This document shows positions 5,615 to 11,645 of a stretch of DNA of 11,645 nt, one piece after another (position 1 is the first letter of the stretch; each line of letters begins with the position of its first letter). The position numbers and the translations under genes were made by a program. A model generated the notes under the pieces. The model was not told the origin of the DNA. It searched no databases and was given only the letters and a program-made list of their open reading frames with translations. This DNA comes from Pseudomonadota bacterium (lineage in GTDB: Bacteria; Pseudomonadota; Alphaproteobacteria; Acetobacterales; Acetobacteraceae). The stretch is taken from assembly GCA_021845835.1 (NCBI GenBank), contig JAJZVE010000078.1, positions 1-11,645 of the forward strand, given 5' to 3'.

Positions 5615-7051
5615 GTGACCGAAAAGGCCAAAGACCTGTTTGACGCCTTCGTCGCCGGACACATCGGCCGGCGCGAGCTGCTGCGCCGCACCGCCGCCCT
5701 CGGCCTCGGCACCGCTGCGGCGGGCACGCTGCTGAATGCCGCACAGACGCGCGCGCTGGCGGCCGACTACAACTGGAAGGCGCACCAGGGCACGGCGCTG
5801 AGGCTGCTGCTGAACAAGCACCCGTACGCCGACGCGATGATTGCCGACATCGAGGCGTTCAAGAGCCTGACCGGCATGTCGGTGACGTGGGACATCTTTC
5901 CGGAGGACGTGTACTTCGACAAGGTGACGGCGGCGCTTTCGTCGCGCTCATCCGAATACGACGCCTTCATGACCGGCGCCTACCAGACCTGGCAGTACGG
6001 CCCGGCCGGCTGGCTGGTCGATCTCAACGAGTACATCAAGAACACCGCCAAGACGGCGCCGAACTACGACTGGGAAGGCGTGCTGGAGGGCCTGCGCGCC
6101 TCCACCGCCTGGTCGGGCAAGCCGGGTGACGCACTGGGCGGACCGGGGGCGAAGCAGTGGTGCGTGCCCTGGGGCTTCGAGCTGAACAACCTGAGCTACA
6201 ACCAGCAAATCTTCGACAAGGTCGGCGTTCACGTGCCGAAGAACCTGCCGGAGATGCTGGAGGTCGCTGCCAAGATCACCAGGGACGCCGGCGGTCCGTA
6301 CGGCATCGGCGTGCGCGGCAGCCGCTCCTGGGCGACCATCCATCCGGGGTTCCTGTCCGGTTACACCAACTACGGCGGCAAGGATTTCGTGATGGAGGGC
6401 GGCAAGCTGAAGGCCGCGATGAACTCGCCGCAATCGAAGGAGTTCACCCGGCTCTGGGTCGAGATGATCCAGAACAGCGGACCGAAGAACTGGGCGACAT
6501 ACACATGGTACCAGGTCGGCACCGATCTCGGCGCCGGCGCGTCGGGCATGATCTATGACGCCGATATTCTCGGCTATTTCATGAACGGCGGCGACAACAA
6601 GGAACGCGGCCATCTCGGCTACGCCGCCTTCGCCGCCAACCCGAAGGAAAGCGCGCCGACTGCGAACGTGTGGATCTGGTCGCTCGCGATGTCCAGCTTC
6701 TCGAAGAAGAAGGATGCCGCCTGGGACTTCATCCAATGGGCATCGGGCACCGACCATCTGCTGTTCGGGGCGCGCAAGATGGACATGGTGAACCCGGTGC
6801 GCACCAGGATCTGGGACGATCCGGAATTCAAGGAGAAGATCGGTCGTTATCCCGGCTATCTGGAGCAGTACACGCAAACGGCGCCGAAAGCGAAGATCTA
6901 CTTCACGCCGCAGCCGCTGTTCTTCAACCTCACGACCGACTGGGCGGCGGCGCTGCAGCAGATGGTGACCAAGAAGGTGCCGGTCGACGAAGGGCTGGAC
7001 AAGTTGGCCGAGAGCATCAACCGTCAGCTCAAGGGCGCCGGTCTCGGCTGA
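5615..7051 (+). CDS. Tat-exported extracellular solute-binding protein (family 1, sugar/polyol type)
   Basis: This 478-residue periplasmic binding protein belongs to the cluster of large sugar, glycerol-phosphate and polyol receptors. It starts with GTG. The N-terminus has a twin-arginine signal: 'GRRELLRR' (18-25), a hydrophobic Ala/Gly/Leu stretch (26-40) and a likely cut after 'RALA' (46-49), before 'ADYNW'. Export as a folded protein is therefore expected. The mature part has features of the class: 'ADIEAFKSLTGMSVTWD' near the start, 'YDAFMTGAYQTWQYGPAGWLVDLNEYI' (about 113-139), a 'WGFELNNLSYNQQIFDKVGV' strand (about 184-203), and 'AAWDFIQWASG' (about 368-378) near the C-terminus. There is no lipobox cysteine. 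It delivers its ligand to the two permeases encoded next. Many aromatic residues suggest a carbohydrate or polyol ligand, which cannot be named. A strong hairpin follows the stop. Confidence 0.92.
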   Translation: MTEKAKDLFDAFVAGHIGRRELLRRTAALGLGTAAAGTLLNAAQTRALAADYNWKAHQGTALRLLLNKHPYADAMIADIEAFKSLTGMSVTWDIFPEDVYFDKVTAALSSRSSEYDAFMTGAYQTWQYGPAGWLVDLNEYIKNTAKTAPNYDWEGVLEGLRASTAWSGKPGDALGGPGAKQWCVPWGFELNNLSYNQQIFDKVGVHVPKNLPEMLEVAAKITRDAGGPYGIGVRGSRSWATIHPGFLSGYTNYGGKDFVMEGGKLKAAMNSPQSKEFTRLWVEMIQNSGPKNWATYTWYQVGTDLGAGASGMIYDADILGYFMNGGDNKERGHLGYAAFAANPKESAPTANVWIWSLAMSSFSKKKDAAWDFIQWASGTDHLLFGARKMDMVNPVRTRIWDDPEFKEKIGRYPGYLEQYTQTAPKAKIYFTPQPLFFNLTTDWAAALQQMVTKKVPVDEGLDKLAESINRQLKGAGLG

Positions 7052-7062
7052 TCGGCGGCTCC

Positions 7063-7093
7063 CCCTCGCCCGGCGCGCCGTGCCGGGCGAGGG
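7063..7093. repeat. Strong intergenic hairpin between the binding protein and permease genes
   Basis: CCCTCGCCCGGC (7063-7074) and GCCGGGCGAGGG (7082-7093) form a perfect 12-bp inverted repeat with a 7-base loop. It sits in the 73-bp gap between the binding protein stop and the permease start. No U-run follows, so it is not a standard terminator. It resembles the palindromes that let a binding protein message outlast the permease message in operons such as malE-malF. It shares its CCCTC...GAGGG ends with the palindrome at 11140-11170. Confidence 0.8.
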
Positions 7094-7114
7094 ATCGCCC
7101 CCGACGCCCGCAAC

Positions 7115-7122
7115 AGGCAGGA
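7115..7122 (+). promoter_or_regulatory. Ribosome binding site deciding the first permease start
   Basis: AGGCAGGA at 7115-7122 lies directly before the ATG at 7125, with its first AGG seven bases upstream. It favours this ATG over the in-frame GTG at 7080, which lies in the hairpin loop. Confidence 0.55.
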
Positions 7123-7124
7123 CC

Positions 7125-8060
7125 ATGTCCGAGATCACCCATCCCGCAGCCGCCGTCCGTGCCCACGCCGCCGGTCCGCGCGCGGCGCGGCTGCTGCCCT
7201 ATGTGCTGAGCCTGCCGGCGCTGCTGGTCTGCATCGGCATCCTGGTCCCCTTCGGTACTGCCGCCTGGTACAGCCTGCAGCGCTACAATCTGGCGATGCC
7301 GTCCACGCGCGGCTTCATCGGCCTCGCGACATATCTCGACTTTGCGAGCGATCCGGATTTCTGGAACACCGTGGAAGTGTCGGCGATCTACACCGCCGCG
7401 ACGGTGATCCTGGAACTGCTGCTCGGCCTCGGCATCGCGCTGCTGCTGCGCGAACGCACGCGGCTGAACAACGCGATTTCGGTGGCGCTGCTGCTGCCGC
7501 TGATGACGGCGCCGGCGATCGCGGCGCTGATGTGGAAGCTGATGACCAATCCCGGTTTCGGCGTGCTGAGCTGGGTGGTCAGCCGCGGCTTCGGGCTGAC
7601 CGATTTCAAATGGGCCTCCGACCCGCGCACGTCGATGCTGACCGTGGTCCTGGTGGACATCTGGGTTTACACGCCGTTCATGATGATCCTGCTGCTGGCC
7701 GGCCTGCGCAGCCTGCCGACGCAGCCGTTCGAGGCGGCACGGCTCGACGGCGTGCCCGGCCGCTTTGTGTTCTTCCGCATCACGCTGCCGATGCTGATGC
7801 CCTACATCGTCACCGCCACTCTGTTTCGCCTGCTTGATTCCATCCAGCAGTTCGACATCATCTATGCCATGACGCAGGGTGGCCCCGGTGACAGCCTGAT
7901 GGTGTTCCAGGTGCGCGCCTATCTGGAATTCTTCCAGTACACCAACGTCGGGCGCTCGGCCGCACTGATGATGATTCTGTGGGCAATCACCTACGCCCTC
8001 TCCAACGTGTTCGTGAAACAGTGGCTCAAGCTCAGGGAGCGTACGCATGGCGCACGCTGA
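7125..8060 (+). CDS. Carbohydrate ABC transporter permease, MalF/UgpA type
   Basis: This 311-residue inner-membrane protein has about six hydrophobic segments, the first at about 24-50 after a short cytoplasmic, Ala/His/Arg-containing N-terminus. The coupling-helix (EAA) loop is clear: 'PFEAARLDGVPGRFVFFRITLPML' spans about 201-224, with E203-A-A and G209, and is where an ATPase docks. 'PLMTAPAIAALMWKLM' (125-140) and 'TQGGPGDSLMVFQVRAYLEFF' (about 250-270) are also typical of MalF-type sugar permeases. The frame is open from a GTG at 7080, but the preceding Shine-Dalgarno supports 7125. It overlaps the next permease by 14 bases, and the two almost certainly form the membrane heterodimer. Confidence 0.93.
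   Translation: MSEITHPAAAVRAHAAGPRAARLLPYVLSLPALLVCIGILVPFGTAAWYSLQRYNLAMPSTRGFIGLATYLDFASDPDFWNTVEVSAIYTAATVILELLLGLGIALLLRERTRLNNAISVALLLPLMTAPAIAALMWKLMTNPGFGVLSWVVSRGFGLTDFKWASDPRTSMLTVVLVDIWVYTPFMMILLLAGLRSLPTQPFEAARLDGVPGRFVFFRITLPMLMPYIVTATLFRLLDSIQQFDIIYAMTQGGPGDSLMVFQVRAYLEFFQYTNVGRSAALMMILWAITYALSNVFVKQWLKLRERTHGAR
8034..8039 (+). promoter_or_regulatory. Ribosome binding site of the second permease, inside the first permease gene
   Basis: AGGGAG at 8034-8039 lies seven bases before the ATG at 8047, within the last codons of the upstream gene. It supports that start and the 14-base gene overlap. Confidence 0.6.
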
Positions 8061-8916
8061 CGCCCGCGCCGCGCTGCTGCCGCGACTGCTGCGCGGGGCA
8101 GCACTCGCGGCGGTGGTGGTGTTCTTCCTGTTCCCGATTGTCTGGATCGTGCTGATGAGCTTCCAGACCAACGAGCAGATCCTGCGCATCCCGCCGCGCC
8201 TGCTGTTCACGCCGACAATCATCAACTACAAGGCGCTGATCTCCGGCAAGCTGGTGACCGCCGCCGGTTCGCTCGACCTGCCCTTCATGCGCAATCTTGG
8301 CAATTCGGTGCTGCTGTCCACGGCATCCGTGCTGGTGTCGCTGCTGCTCGGCGTGCCGGCGGCCTATGCCTTTGCGCGCTTCCACTTCCGCCTTGGCGAG
8401 AACATCGCCTTCACCCTGCTGTCCTTTCGCTTTGCGCCGCCACTGCTGGTGCTGCTGCCGCTGTCGCTGTATTTCCAGGATCTCGGCCTCGCCAACACCT
8501 ACACCGGCCTCGTCTGGGTCTATCAACTGATCTGCCTGCCGCTGATCCTGTGGATCGTGCGCGGCTATTTCGAGGATGCCAGCCCCGACGTGGAGTACGC
8601 ATACCGCGTCGATGGCCATTCCTGGTGGCGCGCTTTCACCCGCATCGCCATCCCGCTGGCGGGACCGGGGATCGCCGCCGCCGGGCTGCTCGCCTTCATC
8701 TTCGCCTGGAACAACTTCGTCTTTGCGCTCATCCTCGCCTCCGCGGACAAGCAGCCGGTGACGGTCGGCGCGCTCGCCTTCGTCACCGCCTCCGGCATCC
8801 AGTACGGCCAGATCGCCGCCGCCATCGTGCTTTCCATCCTGCCCACGCTCGCGCTCGCGCTCTACGCGCAGCGCTGGCTGGTTGAGGGCCTCAGCCTCGG
8901 AGCCGTCAAGGGATGA
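8047..8916 (+). CDS. Carbohydrate ABC transporter permease, MalG/UgpE type
   Basis: This 289-residue membrane protein is the second half of the channel. The N-terminal membrane segment at about 16-37 is followed by 'MSFQTNEQI' and then 'NLGNSVLLSTASVLVSLLLGVPAAYAFARF' (83-112), the hallmark of MalG-type permeases. The EAA loop, about 183-205, is a looser version ('EYAYRVDGHSWWRAFTRIAIPL') in which the expected E-A-A reads E-Y-A but the D-G pair is kept. It ends in 'GLSLGAVKG', the family's usual C-terminus. A good AGGGAG site lies before the ATG. The stop overlaps the next start as ATGA at 8913-8916. Confidence 0.93.
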   Translation: MAHADARAALLPRLLRGAALAAVVVFFLFPIVWIVLMSFQTNEQILRIPPRLLFTPTIINYKALISGKLVTAAGSLDLPFMRNLGNSVLLSTASVLVSLLLGVPAAYAFARFHFRLGENIAFTLLSFRFAPPLLVLLPLSLYFQDLGLANTYTGLVWVYQLICLPLILWIVRGYFEDASPDVEYAYRVDGHSWWRAFTRIAIPLAGPGIAAAGLLAFIFAWNNFVFALILASADKQPVTVGALAFVTASGIQYGQIAAAIVLSILPTLALALYAQRWLVEGLSLGAVKG

Positions 8917-10019
8917 GCGGCCATCAGGGACTTTCCGTGCGCGCGCTGCAGGTGTCGTTCGGCCGCAACCATCTGCTGCGCGGCATCAACCTGGACGTGG
9001 CAGCCGGCGAGACGCTGGTGCTGTTCGGCCCGTCCGGCGTCGGCAAGACGGTGCTGTTGCGCGCCATCGCCGGGCTGGAGCCGGCGGCGCGCGGACAGGT
9101 GAGCATCGATGGCCGCGACGTCTCGACGCGCGGGCCGGAGGCGCGCGGCATCGGCATGGCGTTCCAGAATTTTGCGCTCTATCCGCACATGTCGGCGCGC
9201 GACAACATCGCCAGCCCGCTGCGGGCGCGCGGCGTAGCAAGGGTCGAGATCGACCGCCGCGTCGGCGCCGTCGCCGACCTGCTGCGCATCGCGCATGTGC
9301 TCGGCCACGCGCCGAAGGAACTTTCCAACGGCCAGAAGCAGCGCACCGCGCTGGCGCGCGCGCTGGTCGGCGAGCCGGGCGTGCTGCTGCTCGACGATCC
9401 GCTGCGCAACGTGGACGCCAAGCTGCGCTACGAGATGCGGCTCGAACTGCCGCGCCTGCTGCGCAATGCCGGCGCGGCGACGCTGTACGTGACACAGGAC
9501 TACCGCGAGGCGATGGCACTCGGCGACCGCGTCGCCATCCTGCTCGACGGCAGCATCGCGCAACTCGCCGCGCCCGAAGAAATCTACGACCGCCCGGCGG
9601 CGATGACGGTGGCGCGGCTGTTCGGCGACCCGCCGATCAATCTGCTGGCGTGCCGGCCGGCGGACACGCCCGGCGGCGTGCAGGTGACGGCGGCCGGGCT
9701 GCGGCTGACGGTGCGCGCGGAACGCAGCGCGGCGGGGCGCGACTGCCTGCTCGGCCTGCGCCCCGAGGCGATCGCCGTGCATGCAGAGCCGCGCCCCGGC
9801 GCCGCGCCGGCGAAGGTTCTCGCGGTCACACCGCTGCATGAACGGCTGGTGGTGCTGCTGCACGCCGGCGGTGCGGAACTGGTGGCGAGCGTGCTCGGCG
9901 AGGTGCCGGCACCTGACGCGCCGGCATGGATCACCGCCGAAACCGCGCAGGCGGCGCTGTTCGATCCGCAGTCCGGCGCCCGCATCCCGGCCCCCGCCCC
10001 GGTGCGCGAGGCGGCATGA
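8913..10019 (+). CDS. MalK/UgpC-type ABC transporter ATP-binding protein 1, with altered catalytic motifs
   Basis: This 368-residue ATPase has a nucleotide-binding domain (about 1-240) and a C-terminal OB/TOBE-like regulatory part ('LGLRPEAIAV', 280-289). Walker A is 'GPSGVGKT' (39-46) and the Q-loop Q85 is intact in 'AFQNFALYPHM'. Three key places differ from MalK: the signature reads 'LSNGQ' (137-141) instead of LSGGQ, Walker B ends 'LLLDDP' with D162 where the catalytic glutamate should be, and the switch histidine is Q195 in 'LYVTQDYREAM'. Since the second ATPase differs elsewhere, the two probably work as an unequal heterodimer. Dual-ATPase importers exist, for example the rhizobial glycerol system GlpST. 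The gene overlaps its neighbours by ATGA at both ends. Its DNA shows no frameshift, so it is not an obvious pseudogene. Confidence 0.92.
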   Translation: MSGHQGLSVRALQVSFGRNHLLRGINLDVAAGETLVLFGPSGVGKTVLLRAIAGLEPAARGQVSIDGRDVSTRGPEARGIGMAFQNFALYPHMSARDNIASPLRARGVARVEIDRRVGAVADLLRIAHVLGHAPKELSNGQKQRTALARALVGEPGVLLLDDPLRNVDAKLRYEMRLELPRLLRNAGAATLYVTQDYREAMALGDRVAILLDGSIAQLAAPEEIYDRPAAMTVARLFGDPPINLLACRPADTPGGVQVTAAGLRLTVRAERSAAGRDCLLGLRPEAIAVHAEPRPGAAPAKVLAVTPLHERLVVLLHAGGAELVASVLGEVPAPDAPAWITAETAQAALFDPQSGARIPAPAPVREAA

Positions 10020-11113
10020 CGCTCGCGCTCGAACAGCTCAGCAAGACCTATCCCGGCCGCGACGGCCATCCGGTGCGCGCCGTGCTCGGCCTCGATCTCA
10101 CCGTCAACGACGGCGAGATCGTCGCCCTGCTCGGCTCCTCCGGCTGCGGCAAGACCTCCACCTTGCGCATGATCGCCGGCTTCGAGAACGTTACCGCCGG
10201 CAGCATCACGCTGGCCGGACGGCGCATCGACGCGCTGCCGCCGGACAGGCGCCATGTCGCGATGGCGTTCGAAGGCTACGCGCTGTATCCGCCGCTGACC
10301 ATTGCCGAGAACATCGGTTTCGGCCTGGTGCGTGACAGGCGCAGCATGTCGCGCCAGCAGGCGGCGCAGCGCGTGCAGGAAATGGCGGAGATGCTGGAAA
10401 TCGCGCCGCTGCTGCCGCGGCGCCCTGCCGGGCTGTCGGGCGGCCAGCAGCAGCGGGCGAGTCTGGCGCGCGCGCTCGCCCGCGACGCCGACCTGCATCT
10501 GCTGGACGAGCCGATGGGCCAACTGGAGCCGCAGTTGCGCGCGGTGCTGCGCGGGCGCGTCAAGGCGGCGCTGAAATCGCGTGGCCGCACCGCGGTCCTG
10601 GTCACACACGACCAGACCGAGGCGAACGCGATGGCCGACCGCATCGCGGTGATGGAGGGCGGTGTGCTGCAGCAGTTCGGCCCGTCCGCCGCGCTGCGCG
10701 ACCGGCCCGGCAACCTGTTCGTCGCGACGTTCCTCGGCGAACCGCCGATGAACGCCCTGCCGGCGCGCGTGCAGCCGGACGGGCTGCGTCTTGTCGATGC
10801 GCCCGATCACCTGCTGGCGCTGATCGGCGTGCCGTTACCGCACACCGCAGCCAACGTCGTGCTCGGCATCCGTCCGCACCACATCCGGCTCGGCACGGGT
10901 GCGTTGCACGGCAGCGTCATCTCCAACCAGTGGCTCGGCGACCAGGCGCATATCGTGATCGAGATGCACGAGAAAGTCATTGTCGCAGTCAGCCATGTCC
11001 GCGTCCCGGTGCGGGTCGGCGAGAACGTCGCCTTCGGCTTCGGCGCCGAGCACACGCACATCTTCGACAGCCAGACCGGCGCGGCACTGGCGCACGGGAC
11101 GCAGCGCGCATGA
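10016..11113 (+). CDS. MalK/UgpC-type ABC transporter ATP-binding protein 2, with altered Q-loop
   Basis: This 365-residue ATPase has the same architecture as its upstream neighbour but is not a recent copy of it. Walker A is 'GSSGCGKT' (40-47), the signature 'LSGGQQQR' (140-147) is canonical, Walker B 'HLLDEP' (161-166) keeps catalytic E165, and the switch H198 is intact in 'LVTHDQTEAN'. What differs is the Q-loop, which reads 'AFEGYALYP' with E86 in place of the glutamine that contacts magnesium and the permease, and the D-loop, 'GQLEPQLR' (168-175), where the usual S-N-L-D is changed. A TOBE-like region follows ('LGIRPHHIRLG', 283-293). The ATG at 10016 overlaps the stop of the first ATPase. 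An in-frame extension to 9926 would run through that gene and is rejected. Confidence 0.92.
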   Translation: MTLALEQLSKTYPGRDGHPVRAVLGLDLTVNDGEIVALLGSSGCGKTSTLRMIAGFENVTAGSITLAGRRIDALPPDRRHVAMAFEGYALYPPLTIAENIGFGLVRDRRSMSRQQAAQRVQEMAEMLEIAPLLPRRPAGLSGGQQQRASLARALARDADLHLLDEPMGQLEPQLRAVLRGRVKAALKSRGRTAVLVTHDQTEANAMADRIAVMEGGVLQQFGPSAALRDRPGNLFVATFLGEPPMNALPARVQPDGLRLVDAPDHLLALIGVPLPHTAANVVLGIRPHHIRLGTGALHGSVISNQWLGDQAHIVIEMHEKVIVAVSHVRVPVRVGENVAFGFGAEHTHIFDSQTGAALAHGTQRA

Positions 11114-11246
11114 TGCGGCTGCCCAAGATCTGTCGTAACTCCCTCTCCGCCCCGGCGGGGCGGAGAGGGAACAGGCGTGCTGGACGTTTCTTCACAGCCG
11201 CATGCGGGGGCATGACGACGACGCGCTGGCGGCGCGGACGACAGAT
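11114..11246. other. Intergenic gap between second ATPase and kinase
   Basis: This gap is 133 bp. Besides the palindrome at 11140-11170 I find no convincing promoter, only a short ATGC/GCAT palindrome near 11200-11215. The kinase may be read through from the operon or start from an unrecognised promoter here. Confidence 0.5.
11140..11170. repeat. Strong palindromic hairpin before the kinase gene
   Basis: TCCCTCTCCGCCCC (11140-11153) and GGGGCGGAGAGGGA (11157-11170) are a perfect 14-bp inverted repeat around a 3-base loop. It lies 26 bases after the second ATPase stop. No T-run follows, so it is a poor intrinsic terminator. It looks like the short GC-rich palindromes scattered between genes in many alphaproteobacteria and is related in its ends to the hairpin at 7063-7093. 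It could limit transcription or decay into the kinase message. Confidence 0.8.
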
Positions 11247-11645
11247 ATGACCCGCCCGGTCCTGCTCGCGCTCGATTCCGGCACCTCCGTCGTCAAGGCG
11301 GTGGCGTTCGCCGCTGACGGCGCCATCCTCGCGACGCGCAGCCGCCCCAACACGTACCGCACGCTGCCCGGCGGCGGCGCGGAACAGGACATGCGCCGCA
11401 GCTGGGACGATGCCGCCGCCGTGCTCGCGGACCTCGCCGCCGCACTCGCTGCACACCATGCGGACGCGCAGATCGTGGCGCTCGGCATCACCGGGCAGGG
11501 CGATGGCACCTGGCTGATTGACACAGACGGCGAACCAGTCGGTGACGGCTGGCTGTGGCTGGATGCCCGCGCCGCGGCAATCGTCGAGGAACTGAAGGCG
11601 AGCGGCGCCGCCGCCGAGGCGTACCGCTTCACCGGCACCGGCCTT
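11247..11645 (+). CDS. FGGY-family carbohydrate kinase, erythritol-kinase-like, N-terminal fragment (3' end outside window)
   Basis: The first 133 residues are present, with no stop before the right edge. 'LLALDSGTSVVKAVAF' (6-21) is the N-terminal phosphate-binding strand-loop of FGGY kinases. 'ITGQGDGTWLID' (about 88-99) and 'WLWLDARA' (about 107-114) resemble erythritol-type polyol kinases as I remember them. By contrast, glycerol kinases have a GxTNQRET motif here and xylulokinases have SGQMHG. This is recalled rather than searched, so the polyol assignment is moderate. The enzyme would phosphorylate the substrate imported by the preceding transporter. The ATG at 11247 fits the family start, although the frame is open to an in-frame ATG at 11202. 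The Shine-Dalgarno is weak. The catalytic aspartate and ATP-binding half are not in the window. Confidence 0.85.
   Translation, partial: MTRPVLLALDSGTSVVKAVAFAADGAILATRSRPNTYRTLPGGGAEQDMRRSWDDAAAVLADLAAALAAHHADAQIVALGITGQGDGTWLIDTDGEPVGDGWLWLDARAAAIVEELKASGAAAEAYRFTGTGL

Noticed and set aside
4603..5727. Minus-strand 374-codon open frame opposite the SorC regulator
   Set aside because: Low-complexity Arg/Gln/Gly composition, no motif, and it crosses the promoter region and the start of the binding protein gene. It is a shadow of the real gene.
7029..8225. Minus-strand 398-codon open frame opposite the first permease
   Set aside because: His/Gln/Arg-rich with no domain, while the opposite strand encodes a clear MalF-type permease with the EAA loop.
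8913..10019. First ATPase as a pseudogene or dead subunit
   Set aside because: The frame is intact, Walker A and the Q-loop are kept, start and stop are overlap-coupled to its neighbours, and the substitutions are conservative (E to D, H to Q). Reduced or asymmetric function is likelier than decay.
11140..11170. Rho-independent terminator ending the transporter operon
   Set aside because: The stem is excellent but it is followed by ACAGGCGTGC rather than a T-run, so termination is not supported from sequence. It is recorded as a palindrome.
11202..11246. 15-residue N-terminal extension of the kinase from the ATG at 11202
   Set aside because: The extension is charged and not family-like, while the ATG at 11247 places the phosphate-binding strand at the expected distance from the N-terminus. 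No better ribosome site supports 11202.
1..11645. CRISPR arrays, tRNA or rRNA genes, insertion sequences, prophage or defence genes
   Set aside because: I looked for regularly spaced repeats, conserved RNA patterns and transposase or nuclease motifs and saw none.

Overview
The window is a GC-rich stretch (my impression is well above 65% GC, not computed) of what looks like a proteobacterial chromosome, most likely alphaproteobacterial. The reasons are strong G/C third-position preference, tightly packed transporter operons, a Tat-dependent sugar-type binding protein, a SorC-family regulator beside a polyol-type kinase, and GC-rich intergenic palindromes. The order cannot be fixed from the sequence alone. 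Coding density is high, and I saw no tRNA, rRNA, CRISPR array, transposase or phage gene.

Left part (1-3743): a branched-chain amino acid (HAAT/Liv-type) ABC importer. The 3' end of a periplasmic binding protein gene (1-414) is followed on the + strand by livH (433-1308), livM (1305-2282) and livG (2279-3004), the last three joined by ATGA stop/start overlaps. The second ATPase, livF (3743-3021), lies on the opposite strand and converges on livG with a 16-bp gap. This is unusual, because the five subunit genes normally lie in one direction.

Middle (3744-4620): a minus-strand PilZ-domain gene (4398-3892) sits upstream of livF, separated from it by 148 bp that contain a 10-bp inverted repeat. 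A 222-bp divergent control region (4399-4620) then follows. It holds an AT-rich 12-bp dyad (11 of 12 positions matching) laid over a sigma70-like promoter, immediately before the regulator gene.

Right part (4621-11645): a carbohydrate or polyol uptake operon, all on the + strand. The order is SorC-family regulator (4621-5589), Tat-exported solute-binding protein (5615-7051), a strong intergenic hairpin (7063-7093), two MalF/MalG-type permeases (7125-8060 and 8047-8916), two different MalK-type ATPases (8913-10019 and 10016-11113), a second strong hairpin (11140-11170), and the start of an FGGY-family kinase (11247 to the edge) that resembles erythritol kinase. The expected logic is that the regulator senses a (phosphorylated) sugar or polyol and controls its own operon through the dyad. 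The binding protein delivers substrate to the two permeases, the two ATPases power import as a heterodimer, and the kinase phosphorylates the substrate on entry.

The most interesting points are the complementary active-site substitutions in the two ATPases (one has changed Walker-B, switch and signature residues; the other has a changed Q-loop and D-loop), the operator-like dyad, the two related GC-rich palindromes inside the operon, and the inverted livF.
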